The notes under the pieces: generated by a model | Seen by the model: only the letters and a program-made list of their open reading frames with translations | Told to the model about the DNA's origin: nothing | Database searches by the model: none | In this document: piece by piece, positions 52,765-61,552 of the stretch | Numbering within the stretch: the first letter of the stretch is position 1 | Layout of the letters: every line of letters begins with the position of its first letter | Program-made: the position numbers and the translations under genes | NCBI GenBank assembly: GCA_017527205.1 | Contig: JAFXQK010000064.1 | Coordinates: 124,001 to 188,000 of the forward strand | Length of the DNA stretch: 64,000 nt | From: Lachnospiraceae bacterium | Lineage (GTDB): Bacteria > Bacillota > Clostridia > Lachnospirales > Lachnospiraceae | Reading direction: 5' to 3'

Positions 52765-53710
52765 GACGCTTTGCCCCCTTTCCACCAAACGGAATGGGTC
52801 TGGTTGCTTTTTCAATCAACGGTACAAGCAGATTTCCCAGCACAATGGCAAAAGAAACACCCTCTGCCCCTGGTCCAAAGAATCGGAAAATGCCTGTCAT
52901 GATTCCAAGGAAAATGCCAAATACGTACTGTCCTCTTACCGTAATGGGTCGGGTCACGTAATCCGTTGCCATAAAGAAGGCTCCAAGCATCAGACCGCCG
53001 CCGGCAAGCTGTGCGGAAAGATACGCAGGTTCAAAACCATGTCCGCCAAAAATGACCGTAAAGACTGCAAAGGAAACAATATAGCTCCCTGGTATTCTAA
53101 GATCAATCACGCCAGCCAAAAGCAAGATACATGCACCAATGACAATGGCGATCATGGAGGTCTCACCGATGGTTCCCGTTGTCTTTCCAAAAATCATATC
53201 CATCACGTTGACGCTCTCACCGGACTTTAATAAGGCGAGCGGCGTTGCACCGGTATAAGCATCCAGCGCTCCCTTTCCGGTGCTGATAAAGTCCGTCATC
53301 TGCTTTGGGAAGGAAATCACCAAAAAACATCTTGCCGCCAGCGCGGGATTCATAAAATTCTGTCCTAAACCGCCAAACAGGCACTTGACGATCAAAATGG
53401 CAAATACACTGCCAAGCGCTGCCATCCACAGCGGAATGGTCACGGGCAGGTTCATGCCAAGAAGCAGTCCCGTGACAACCGCAGACAAATCCGTAATGGT
53501 CAGCTTTTTCTTGTAAAGGCCAAACAAAAACTCAGTAAGAACGGCAGATGCAATGGATACCAATAACACCAAAGCCGCCCTTGCGCCAAAATTATAAATG
53601 CCAAAACCCGCAGCAGGAAGCAAAGCGATGACTACCAGCATCATAATGCCGGACGTCGATGACGCTGAGCGGACGTGGGGATTGGATGATATGTGAAACT
53701 GTGCACTCAT
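52757..53710 (-). CDS. rnfD: Rnf complex subunit D (covalent FMN)
   Basis: Integral membrane subunit (317 aa) with about nine helices. FGGLGQNFMNPALAARCFL is a family block, and the flavinylation motif is DAYTGATPLALLK (about residue 160). FFMATDYVTRP lies near the C-terminus. I start at the ATG at 53710 (MSAQFHISSNPHVRS) with AGGAGG before it; a longer frame overlaps rnfC. The stop overlaps rnfG. Confidence 0.96.
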   Translation of the reverse strand: MSAQFHISSNPHVRSASSTSGIMMLVVIALLPAAGFGIYNFGARAALVLLVSIASAVLTEFLFGLYKKKLTITDLSAVVTGLLLGMNLPVTIPLWMAALGSVFAILIVKCLFGGLGQNFMNPALAARCFLVISFPKQMTDFISTGKGALDAYTGATPLALLKSGESVNVMDMIFGKTTGTIGETSMIAIVIGACILLLAGVIDLRIPGSYIVSFAVFTVIFGGHGFEPAYLSAQLAGGGLMLGAFFMATDYVTRPITVRGQYVFGIFLGIMTGIFRFFGPGAEGVSFAIVLGNLLVPLIEKATRPIPFGGKGAKRHG

Positions 53711-53723
53711 TTCGCCTTTCCTC

Positions 53724-55040
53724 CTACTTTTTTCTCTTCGCAAGCTGTATCTTGCGCATGGATTTGATTTCCTGCGTGAGTGGCCTCTTTGCCGGGCAAA
53801 TGAAGCTACAGCATCCACATTCACAGCATTCCATGCCATTTAGCTCTAAGAACGTCTCCTCATCAAAACGCTCTGCTGCGTCTGCGAGCCTACTCGGCAT
53901 GACGCGACCTGGACATACCTCAAGGCATCTGCCACAATTGATGCAAGGCCCTGGCTCCATGGCAGCAACCTCATCCTTGGTAAAGGCGAGCAGCGCCGTC
54001 GAGGTCTTCGTCACGGGAATGTCCGTACTAAAAATGGCTACGCCCATCATGGGACCGCCGCAAATGATCTTTTCCGGGATCGACTTAAAGCCTCCTGCGA
54101 CGTCAAGAATCTCCGTATAGCTCATTCCCGTAGGAACCTTATAATTCCTTGGATCCTTCACGGCATCTCCCGTCACCGTCACGATTCGTTCCATGAGAGG
54201 CTTTCCCTCCATCACGGCACGTTCCACGGCTACAATCGTATCAACGTTGTTCACAATACATCCAACGTCTGCAGGCAACATGGAAGAATTGATTTTTCTT
54301 CCCGTTGTCGCATAAATCAGGGATCGTTCTCCCCCCTGAGGATATTTCGTCTGCAGTGCGCGGACGCTGATTCTTGTCTCATTTCTCGTCAGGTCACGAA
54401 GGAGCTTAATACAGTCAGGCTTATTATCCTCTACGGCAATGATGCCCTGTGCCTTGTCAAATAGCTGAAGGATGATTTTCAAACCACCGATGAGCTTTTC
54501 CGGCTCCTCCAGCATTCTGCGATAATCGCTAGTCAAATAGGGCTCACACTCTGCGCAATTTGCAATGACGTACTCGATTTTCTCGGGTTCCTTCGGAGAA
54601 AGCTTTACGTGCGTTGGGAATCCTGCACCGCCCATGCCAACAATGCCCGCTTCCTTGACGCAATACAGGATTTCTTCTTTTGTCAGGTTATCTAAATCCT
54701 GAGGAACATAATATTGTACCTCCTGATTCAGCCCATCATTCTCGATCACAATGCTCATGACCTGATCCCCGGATGCAACACGGCGCGGCTCAATGGCCTT
54801 AACCGTACCAGATACGGAGGAATGAATATTTGCAGAAACAAAGGAGGCCGCCTCCGCAATCTTTTGACCGCGATAGACATAATCCCCCTTTTGAACCAAG
54901 GGCTTCGCAGGGGCTCCAATATGCTGGCTTAAGGGGAATACCAAAACAGGGCCAGCCGACAATTCCGTAATGGGTTTATCCTTGGACAAATCCTTACCGT
55001 CATAGGGATGAATGCCGCCCTGAAACGTTAACTTTGCCAT
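53724..55040 (-). CDS. rnfC: Rnf complex subunit C (NADH-binding)
   Basis: Soluble subunit that reduces NAD+ (438 aa). GGIHPYDGKDLSKDKPI opens it; GMGGAGFPTHVKL (about residue 135) starts the NADH/FMN-binding fold; two iron-sulfur sets lie at the end: CINCGRCLEVCP (about 370) and CCECGCCSFICPAKRP (about 410). It is the first gene of rnfCDGEAB. In the 251-base gap upstream the -10-like TATAGT is at about 55097-55092, without a clear -35. Confidence 0.96.
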   Translation of the reverse strand: MAKLTFQGGIHPYDGKDLSKDKPITELSAGPVLVFPLSQHIGAPAKPLVQKGDYVYRGQKIAEAASFVSANIHSSVSGTVKAIEPRRVASGDQVMSIVIENDGLNQEVQYYVPQDLDNLTKEEILYCVKEAGIVGMGGAGFPTHVKLSPKEPEKIEYVIANCAECEPYLTSDYRRMLEEPEKLIGGLKIILQLFDKAQGIIAVEDNKPDCIKLLRDLTRNETRISVRALQTKYPQGGERSLIYATTGRKINSSMLPADVGCIVNNVDTIVAVERAVMEGKPLMERIVTVTGDAVKDPRNYKVPTGMSYTEILDVAGGFKSIPEKIICGGPMMGVAIFSTDIPVTKTSTALLAFTKDEVAAMEPGPCINCGRCLEVCPGRVMPSRLADAAERFDEETFLELNGMECCECGCCSFICPAKRPLTQEIKSMRKIQLAKRKK

Positions 55041-55291
55041 AGTATATACTGCTCCTTTCAGAGGGGATGATAATATTTCACCTACTCCTTACTATACTAT
55101 TTTTTTCAACAAAATACTACCTATAAATTGTATTTTCTGCTATACTTTAAACAGTTTTTATTCGGTACGGCTCGGGCTTCGGGCTGACATCAAATCTGTT
55201 TTGTCAAAATGATTTAGAAAATATTAATATCGAAAACTGAAAAATGTGGATATAAATTCTGGTTAAAAAATTTTCTCGAAAGGTTTCGTTT

Positions 55292-56401
55292 ATGAAAGTA
55301 ATTGATAAATGTTTGGAAGGTTTTAGCATAAAATATCCTCTGGAAAGAGTTTGTCCGCTCGAGGAGGCATTGTTTGTAGATATTGAGACGACGGGATTTA
55401 CGGCAAGGTCATCGGCGCTGTATTTGATCGGGTGTGCGTATTATGGCGAGAGCGGTTGGCACGTTCGGCAGTGGATGGCGGAAAAGCCAACGGAACAAAA
55501 GGATATTTTAGTGTTGTTTTACGAATTTTCCAAGGAGCACGGCTTTTGGATTCAGTTTAATGGCAACACGTTCGATCTTCCGTACTTGACGCAAAAATGT
55601 GCCCAGTTAGAGCTGCCCTATCGTTTTGATTCACATCATGGCATGGATTTATATCGGCGAACGTTTCCCTATAAGGATTTCTTACAATTACCAACACTTA
55701 AGCAAAAAGCCATGGAGACATTTCTTGGCGTCAACCGCGAGGATCGCTACAGCGGCGGGGAATTGATTGCCTTTTATCAGGATTATGTCATCCATCCTAA
55801 TGAGGAAACCCTTTCTCTTCTTTTATTGCACAATGCAGAAGACATTCAGGGAATGCTGGAAATCCTGCCCATGCTCGCCTATGACGACGCCTTTCACGCG
55901 CCCCTAACCTCCAAAAAAGTTCAGGCAAATCATTATCGGGACGCAGACGGGAATCCACAGACGGAGCTCTTAATATACGCAGAGCTTCCCGTTTCGGTGC
56001 CAAGGCCCGTCCTTGCTTCCACAGACAGATGCTTTGCCAAGCTGGAGGGCTCTGCTCTAACTCTTCGCGTCCCTCTTTTCGAGACGGAATTAAAATACTT
56101 TTATCCAAACTACAAAGAATACTATTATCTTCCATCCGAGGATCTTGCCTTGCATAAATCCATTTCCAATTATGTCGATAAAGCCCACAGGGAGCCTGCC
56201 ACGGCGCGTAACTGTTATACAAGAAAACGGTCCCTCTTTTTGCAGGAATGGTCTCCCCTTTTCTCGCCAATCTTTCAGCAGGATTATGACAGCTCCGAGC
56301 TCTTTTTTGAGTTAACGGACGAAATGAAAAAAAATAGGGAGGCATTTGCTTCTTATGCCTCCCATGTTTTACAACATATTGTGGCGCCAAAGAAAAACTA
56401 G
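55292..56401 (+). CDS. YprB-like RNase H-fold exonuclease
   Basis: A 369-residue protein with a DEDD-type exonuclease domain: FVDIETTGF (Asp-Glu, about residues 28-36), QFNGNTFDLPYL (Asp, about 89-100) and HNAEDIQGM (about 182-190, His...Asp). The second half is not assigned. In other Firmicutes YprB sits beside the helicase YprA, but no such gene is here. It faces rnfC, and the leader is AT-rich. The GC content of the 250 bases upstream is visibly lower than around it. Its end overlaps the cheR end by 4 bases. Confidence 0.85.
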   Translation: MKVIDKCLEGFSIKYPLERVCPLEEALFVDIETTGFTARSSALYLIGCAYYGESGWHVRQWMAEKPTEQKDILVLFYEFSKEHGFWIQFNGNTFDLPYLTQKCAQLELPYRFDSHHGMDLYRRTFPYKDFLQLPTLKQKAMETFLGVNREDRYSGGELIAFYQDYVIHPNEETLSLLLLHNAEDIQGMLEILPMLAYDDAFHAPLTSKKVQANHYRDADGNPQTELLIYAELPVSVPRPVLASTDRCFAKLEGSALTLRVPLFETELKYFYPNYKEYYYLPSEDLALHKSISNYVDKAHREPATARNCYTRKRSLFLQEWSPLFSPIFQQDYDSSELFFELTDEMKKNREAFASYASHVLQHIVAPKKN

Positions 56402-57171
56402 CGCTGATAGAAAAAGGAATTCATTCTGGTATATCCAATTTCCTTGTAATCCATGATCTGTTCCGTACTGCCAATGAAAAAGGTTCCCCCGGGGATCAGG
56501 CATTGGTAAAACTTACGGAACAGTTCTTCCTTTGTCTCCTCCGTAAAATAAATCAGCACGTTCCTACAAACCACCAAATGACAATCCCTCGGATAAAGGT
56601 CCTTTAAGAGATCCTGCTTTTGAAAGGTCACGCGGCTCTTAATCAAATCACTAATTTTATAGGACGATCCGATCTTCGTAAAATAACGATTTTTCATCTC
56701 AGCAGGTACGTTTTCAATGCTTTTATCGCCATAGAGTCCCACCTTTGCCTTCTCAAGGCACTGCCTGTCAAGATCCGTTGCATAAACAGAGATTTGCTGT
56801 AAGGGCAAATGCTTCGAAAGCGTCATGACGAGCGAATAAGGCTCATCTCCCGTTGAGCAGGCGGCGCTCCATATTTTGAGCCGCGTTCCAAATTTTTTTA
56901 GTAAATAAGGAATCACCTCTCTGTCCAAATATTCCCATTGCTCAGGATTACGATAAAACTCTGAAACATTGATCGTCATATAACTCAAAAATTCGTCAAA
57001 GAGTTCCGAATTGTCCTTCATGGCAAGGATAAACTTGTCATAACCACCAAACCCTTTGTTTCGAATCAGCGTATCAAGTCTCCGCTTCATCTGGCGTTCC
57101 TTATAGCAATTCAGGTCAATGGTGGTAAGCTTCCATATTTCTTTCTTGAAGTATTCATAATCATAATACAT
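56398..57171 (-). CDS. cheR: Chemotaxis protein methyltransferase CheR
   Basis: Methylates glutamates of chemoreceptors using SAM (257 aa). An N-terminal helical domain (1-80, YKERQMKRRLDTLI) is followed by the SAM-binding fold with WSAACSTGDEPYSLVM (about 100-115), ATDLDRQCLEKA and DCHLVVCRNVLIYF. No other chemotaxis gene is in the window, so it is an orphan copy. AGGAGAG precedes the ATG, only a few bases after the T-run of the rpsA terminator; no promoter fits between. Confidence 0.94.
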   Translation of the reverse strand: MYYDYEYFKKEIWKLTTIDLNCYKERQMKRRLDTLIRNKGFGGYDKFILAMKDNSELFDEFLSYMTINVSEFYRNPEQWEYLDREVIPYLLKKFGTRLKIWSAACSTGDEPYSLVMTLSKHLPLQQISVYATDLDRQCLEKAKVGLYGDKSIENVPAEMKNRYFTKIGSSYKISDLIKSRVTFQKQDLLKDLYPRDCHLVVCRNVLIYFTEETKEELFRKFYQCLIPGGTFFIGSTEQIMDYKEIGYTRMNSFFYQR

Positions 57172-57187
57172 GAATAATACTCTCCTA

Positions 57188-57219
57188 AAAAGAAAACGCT
57201 GCCATGTTGTATGGCAGCG
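57188..57219 (-). terminator. Terminator between rpsA and cheR
   Basis: On the minus strand CGCTGCCAT and ATGGCAGCG pair around 4 bases; TTTTCTTTTT follows. The cheR ribosome binding site AGGAGAG starts directly after the T-run. Confidence 0.88.
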
Positions 57220-57234
57220 CTTTTATTCATTTAC

Positions 57235-58362
57235 TTATTGCTCTTCAGAAGCGATCACAGCATCAATGTCAACGGGAACCACGTCTCCGTCATCCTCTGC
57301 CTTAGGCTCGGGAGCATACATTGCCTTGATGCTCAAGGAGATCTTCTTGTCTGCCTCGTTGAAATCAACTACCTTAGCAGTGATTTCCTGACCAACGCTC
57401 AGTACGTCTGCAGGCTTCTCAACATGCTCCTTAGCGATCTGAGAAACGTGAAGCAATGCATCTACTCCAACCTCAAGCTCGACAAATGCACCAAAGTCGG
57501 TCATTCTTGCAACCTTACCGGTAACAATGTTACCAACGGCATACTTGGTTGCTGCATCCTTCCAAGGATTTGCATCATCAAACTTTAAGGAAAGAGCAAT
57601 CTTGTTTCCGTTGATCTCCTTAATCAGAACCTTACGGGTCTCGCCAACCTTGAATACCTTCTTAGGATGCTCGATGCGACCCCAGCTCATCTCGGATACG
57701 TGAAGCAGTCCGTCTGCTCCGCCAAGATCGATAAATGCACCGAAATCGGTAATGTTCTTAACAACGCCTTCTACAACGTCACCCTCATGGATTCTCTCAA
57801 ACAGAGCCTTCTGCTGCTCTGCCTTCTTCTCCATCAGAAGGCTGCGACGATCGCCGATGTAACGTCTTCTCTTAGGATTGTACTCACTGATCACGAACTC
57901 GATTTCCTGACCTGCGAACTTCGTCAGATCCTTCTCGTAGCTATCGGATACAAGGCTTGCAGGAATAAAGATGCGAACCTCGTCTACGATAACGCTGAGG
58001 CCGCCATCCAGTACCTGAGATACGGTAGCCTTAAGAACCTCTTTGTTGTTAAATGCTTCTTCAATTCTCTTGTTGCCTCTGTCTGCAGCAAGTCTTTTGT
58101 AGGTCAGTGCGACCTGACCTTCTCCATCATTTACCTTCAGAACCTTTACTTCCATGGTGTCACCAACCTTAACGGCCTGAGTCAGGTCTACGGAAGTGTC
58201 ATTGGAATACTCGCTCTTCGGCAGAATTCCGTCAGACTTGTAACCGATATTCAGCACGATCTCGTCCGGCTTTACGTCAATGACCTTACCTTCAACTACC
58301 TCCCCAGTATGAATTGTCTTGAAAGATTCTTCCAGCATTTGTTCAAAAGTTTGTTCTGACAT
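57235..58362 (-). CDS. rpsA: 30S ribosomal protein S1 homolog (four S1 domains)
   Basis: A 375-residue RNA-binding protein of four S1 domains, about residues 18-89, 106-177, 193-261 and 276-346. The third and fourth have the full TDFGAFI/V...DGLLHVSE pattern; the second is the most changed. The end is acidic. E. coli S1 has six domains; four is usual in Firmicutes. Start is the ATG at 58362 with AGGAGG 9 bases before it, inside the end of ispH, so the genes overlap by 20 bases. In some Clostridia the two are one fused protein. Confidence 0.95.
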   Translation of the reverse strand: MSEQTFEQMLEESFKTIHTGEVVEGKVIDVKPDEIVLNIGYKSDGILPKSEYSNDTSVDLTQAVKVGDTMEVKVLKVNDGEGQVALTYKRLAADRGNKRIEEAFNNKEVLKATVSQVLDGGLSVIVDEVRIFIPASLVSDSYEKDLTKFAGQEIEFVISEYNPKRRRYIGDRRSLLMEKKAEQQKALFERIHEGDVVEGVVKNITDFGAFIDLGGADGLLHVSEMSWGRIEHPKKVFKVGETRKVLIKEINGNKIALSLKFDDANPWKDAATKYAVGNIVTGKVARMTDFGAFVELEVGVDALLHVSQIAKEHVEKPADVLSVGQEITAKVVDFNEADKKISLSIKAMYAPEPKAEDDGDVVPVDIDAVIASEEQ

Positions 58363-59257
58363 AATTTTGAACCTCCTCAATTAATTTGTTTGGGGTGGAA
58401 GCCCCCGCTGTAATACCCACTAGGCGAACAGTTGTCGGTAAGACCAAACTTAAGTCATCCAGTGTCTGTATATAATAGGTCTTCGCACATTCACAGCTGC
58501 ATATCTCATACAGCTTTCTTGTATTGGAACTGTGCTTCCCTCCTATTACAATCATTACGTCAGCCCGCTTGGCAAGCTCTTTTGCGGCACGCTGTCGTTC
58601 CTCCGTTGCGTTACAGATAGTATTCACAACACTACCATTGTAACCTCTTTGTTGAAAAATTTCAACTAATTTGTCAAATTTCTTGTAATTAAATGTAGTT
58701 TGTGCCACAAGCAATCCTTGCTTTTTGTCATCAAAGCTCAAGTTTTGCGCTTCTTCAGGAGTTTCCACCACAATCGCATCCCCGTGGCACCATCCCATGA
58801 TTCCTTCGACCTCTGGATGTCCAGGGTTTCCGGCGATATAAATCTGGTTTCCATTTCGGCTTCCCTCTTCGACGGTTCGATGAATTCTCTTTACAAAGGG
58901 ACAGGTCGCATCAATGCATTCGATGTCCTTTTGCTCAAGAATGTCATAAATTTCCTTCGGAACGCCATGAGCGCGAATCACAACCGCTATTTCAGTCTTA
59001 TGTTCCGCATTGTCTCCTGCCACCGACTCGTCATTCCTTGACGCAGCAGGTATGTCCGAGGCGAGTGCTAAAAGCTCCTCCTTAGAATTCAGAACTCTAA
59101 CGCCAAGCTCTTCTAGTTCCTTGACAACCTCCTCGTTATGGACGATGGGACCATAGGTATAGATGGTCTTTCCTGTATGCACTTGTTCATAAACCATGTC
59201 TACGGCACGCTTTACGCCGAAGCAAAAGCCCGCACAGGCCGCCAATTCAACATTCAT
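58343..59257 (-). CDS. ispH: 4-hydroxy-3-methylbut-2-enyl diphosphate reductase
   Basis: Last enzyme of the MEP isoprenoid pathway, an iron-sulfur reductase giving IPP and DMAPP (304 aa). The cluster cysteines lie in CAGFCFGVKRAVD (about 12), DATCPFVKRIH (about 117) and NTICNATEERQ (about 212). Catalytic Glu lies in GHPEVEGIMGW. A 20-residue insertion (about 65-90) precedes VVIRAHGVPKE. The ATG at 59257 has AGGAGA before it, which lies 1-2 bases after the T-run of hairpin copy 3. That makes attenuation likely. Confidence 0.96.
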   Translation of the reverse strand: MNVELAACAGFCFGVKRAVDMVYEQVHTGKTIYTYGPIVHNEEVVKELEELGVRVLNSKEELLALASDIPAASRNDESVAGDNAEHKTEIAVVIRAHGVPKEIYDILEQKDIECIDATCPFVKRIHRTVEEGSRNGNQIYIAGNPGHPEVEGIMGWCHGDAIVVETPEEAQNLSFDDKKQGLLVAQTTFNYKKFDKLVEIFQQRGYNGSVVNTICNATEERQRAAKELAKRADVMIVIGGKHSSNTRKLYEICSCECAKTYYIQTLDDLSLVLPTTVRLVGITAGASTPNKLIEEVQNYVRTNF

Positions 59258-59268
59258 CAAGGTCTCCT

Positions 59269-59347
59269 AAAAAACTCGGGGTGAGGTTTTGGGAGTCTTT
59301 CCAGTAATCTTTTGACCTGGAAAGGCTCCCAAAACCTTCCCCTCGAG
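59269..59347 (-). terminator. Long hairpin, copy 3, terminator/attenuator before ispH
   Basis: On the minus strand CTCGAGGGGAAGGTTTTGGG pairs with CCCAAAACCTCACCCCGAG; inner arms AGCCTTTCCAG/CTGGAAAGACT. TTTTTT then AGGAGA (ispH ribosome binding site) follow. The ends match copies 1 and 2, the inner arms differ but pair. Confidence 0.82.
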
Positions 59348-59372
59348 GATATGGATTACTAAGTTATCTTAG

Positions 59373-59400
59373 AAAATATAATGTAATAATTCCGTGCCAA
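59373..59400 (-). promoter_or_regulatory. Possible weak promoter between cmk and hairpin copy 3
   Basis: Minus strand TTGGCA (59400-59395), 16 bases, TATTTT (59378-59373). If real, ispH RNA begins just before hairpin copy 3, which would then be its attenuator. The -10 is poor. Confidence 0.3.
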
Positions 59401-59416
59401 GTAATGGCTTATTTTT

Positions 59417-60079
59417 TTACTTTGCCTCTGCGAGAGTGAGGATTTTATCGACAACTTCATCAATGGTCATGTAGGAGGTGTCGACAAGGATGGCGTCGTC
59501 TGCCTGCTTAAGGGGGGAGATTTCGCGGTGCATGTCGCGATAATCACGCTCCTCGATGTCGGCCTTGATCTGCGCAAGGTCACATTCCTGTCCCTTCGCC
59601 ACGAGTTCATCATAACGACGCTTCGCACGTACCTCACTGCTAGCGGTCAGATAGATCTTGAGGTTTGCATTCGGCAGCACGCAGGTGCCAATGTCACGAC
59701 CATCCATAATGAGATCCGTAGTTTCTGCCAGTTTTTGCTGTTTTGCCACAAGGTTCTCACGCACCTTCCCGATCACGCTGATCGTGGAAGCCATGTTGCC
59801 AACTTCTTCCGTACGGATCAGTCCATTTACGTTTTCACCATTTAAGAAGACCACCTGCTGGCCATCCTCCTGACCGAGGGTCACGTCAGCCTCATCGCAC
59901 TTTGCAATGATTGCCTCCTGATTTGTCGGATCCACCTTCTCCCGGATCATGAACAGCGCCATGGCACGGTACATCGCACCAGTATCCACGTAGATGATTC
60001 CCTTCTTCTTAGCAACCTGCTTTGCTATCGTACTTTTCCCTGCACCAGCAGGTCCGTCCACTGCAATATTGTAACTCAT
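59417..60079 (-). CDS. cmk: Cytidylate kinase
   Basis: Phosphorylates CMP and dCMP (220 aa). P-loop AVDGPAGAGKSTIAKQVAKK (about 6-25), YVDTGAMYRAMA, MDGRDIGTCVLPNA (about 126) and ERDYRDMHREISPLKQADDA near the end match the family. AAGGAGC lies before the ATG. The 142-base gap upstream has TATAAT (60160-60155) and a GCTCCG/CGGAGC hairpin (60108-60128) in the leader. The order cmk-ispH-rpsA is common in Firmicutes. Confidence 0.97.
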   Translation of the reverse strand: MSYNIAVDGPAGAGKSTIAKQVAKKKGIIYVDTGAMYRAMALFMIREKVDPTNQEAIIAKCDEADVTLGQEDGQQVVFLNGENVNGLIRTEEVGNMASTISVIGKVRENLVAKQQKLAETTDLIMDGRDIGTCVLPNANLKIYLTASSEVRAKRRYDELVAKGQECDLAQIKADIEERDYRDMHREISPLKQADDAILVDTSYMTIDEVVDKILTLAEAK

Positions 60080-60221
60080 AAACCTAAAGCTCCTTTTATC
60101 CTTTTGCGCTCCGTCTGATTCTCGGAGCTTCTATTCGTTTGTACATATCTTTTCATTATATCGGCAAAAACATTCGTAACGTAAGCTTTCTTCCAAATGA
60201 TTTTCAAAGATTCTGCAAAAT

Positions 60222-61541
60222 TTATTCCCCGCGAATTTCTTCCGCCGCACTCTTGCCTGCAAGATATCCCGTTGACCAAGCAATCTGCAGGTTGAATCCC
60301 CCAGTCATTGCATCAAGGTCTAATACCTCTCCTGCGAAATAGACGCCTGGCATCACCTTGGATTCCATTGTGGACGGGTTCACCTGCTTTACGGAGACGC
60401 CACCCTGCGTTATGATCGCTTCTGCAAAATCTCGCGTCCCCTTGACCGTCAGCGGTAAGTTCTTAATGAGTTTTCCAAAGCGTTCCCGCTCCTCATGGCT
60501 GATTTCCGAAACCTTCTTATTGGGGTCAATTCCCGAAAGGCGGATCATGATCGGAATTAGCTTGGATGGAAATAATGCACCTAGCGCATTTTGAAAATGC
60601 TTTGCCTTATTTTCCTCAAATTCCCGAAGGAGCCTATGATCCAATTGTTCTTCGCTTAGTGCAGGTTTCAAATCAATCCACAGATTCGTTTCATCGCAGT
60701 ATTCCAGAACACTTTCTTTGCTTCCTGGTTTCTTTTCCGAATCTGCTTTTTTACCATTCTTTTTTTTCTTTACTTCTGCGTAATAAAAACTACTCGCAGA
60801 TAATACCAGCGGACCTGTCACGCCAAAATGCGTAAACATCATCTCGCCGAAGCCGTCATACAATACCTTTTTCCCTCGCGTCATCTTGAGGCCCACATTT
60901 TTAAGCGAAAGCCCCATGACCTCCTCCGGCCACTTTTCTTTTGTCTCCAAGGGAACCAATGCCGGATGACGATCTACAAGTTCATGACCCAATTTTTCAG
61001 CAAAGACATACCCGTCGCCCGTAGAACCCGTACTTGGATACGAAACACCGCCCGTACAGATAATACAGGCATCTCCACCTACAAGTTCTCCGCCAGAAAG
61101 CCGTACTGCCTTGAATCCAACCTCGTCACAGACAATTTCTTTTACGCCAGTATTTAGCTTTACTTTTACGCCTGCTCTGTCCAGGAGTCTTTTGAATGCT
61201 CCAATGACGTCTGAAGAATGATCTGAAACCGGGAATACTCTGTCACCGCGTTCGATCTTTAGAGGGCATCCCGCCTTCTCCAAAAGTTCCATCACGGCAC
61301 GATTATCCCAAGTATAAAAAGCACTGTATAAGAACTTGCGATTCGTGCAGACGTTTTGGAATAATACTTCCATGTCCTCCGCCGCATTGCAGACGTTACA
61401 TCTGCCTTTGCCCGTGATAAAAAGCTTTTTCCCTAGCTTTTCATTTTTTTCAAATAAAGTGACCTTGCCACCGCACATTGCTGCTTCATATGCTGCCATC
61501 ATGCCGGCTGCGCCGCCTCCAATAACAATTACTTGCTTCAT
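60222..61541 (-). CDS. HI0933-family FAD-dependent oxidoreductase
   Basis: A 439-residue flavoprotein of the HI0933/BaiN-like family. FAD-binding VIVIGGGAAGMMAAYEAA starts it; KLGKKLFITGKGRCNVCNA (about 38-56) is a family block; TGGVSYPSTGSTGDGY (about 162-177) and the end VYFAGEVLDLDAMTGGFNLQIAW (about 400-422) complete the FAD site. Its reaction is unsettled. A Lys-rich loop of about 25 residues (near 258-282) looks like a local insertion. I start at the ATG at 61541 (GGTGG before it); another ATG at 61553 overlaps the tetR stop. Confidence 0.9.
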   Translation of the reverse strand: MKQVIVIGGGAAGMMAAYEAAMCGGKVTLFEKNEKLGKKLFITGKGRCNVCNAAEDMEVLFQNVCTNRKFLYSAFYTWDNRAVMELLEKAGCPLKIERGDRVFPVSDHSSDVIGAFKRLLDRAGVKVKLNTGVKEIVCDEVGFKAVRLSGGELVGGDACIICTGGVSYPSTGSTGDGYVFAEKLGHELVDRHPALVPLETKEKWPEEVMGLSLKNVGLKMTRGKKVLYDGFGEMMFTHFGVTGPLVLSASSFYYAEVKKKKNGKKADSEKKPGSKESVLEYCDETNLWIDLKPALSEEQLDHRLLREFEENKAKHFQNALGALFPSKLIPIMIRLSGIDPNKKVSEISHEERERFGKLIKNLPLTVKGTRDFAEAIITQGGVSVKQVNPSTMESKVMPGVYFAGEVLDLDAMTGGFNLQIAWSTGYLAGKSAAEEIRGE

Positions 61542-61552
61542 TCCATCCACCA

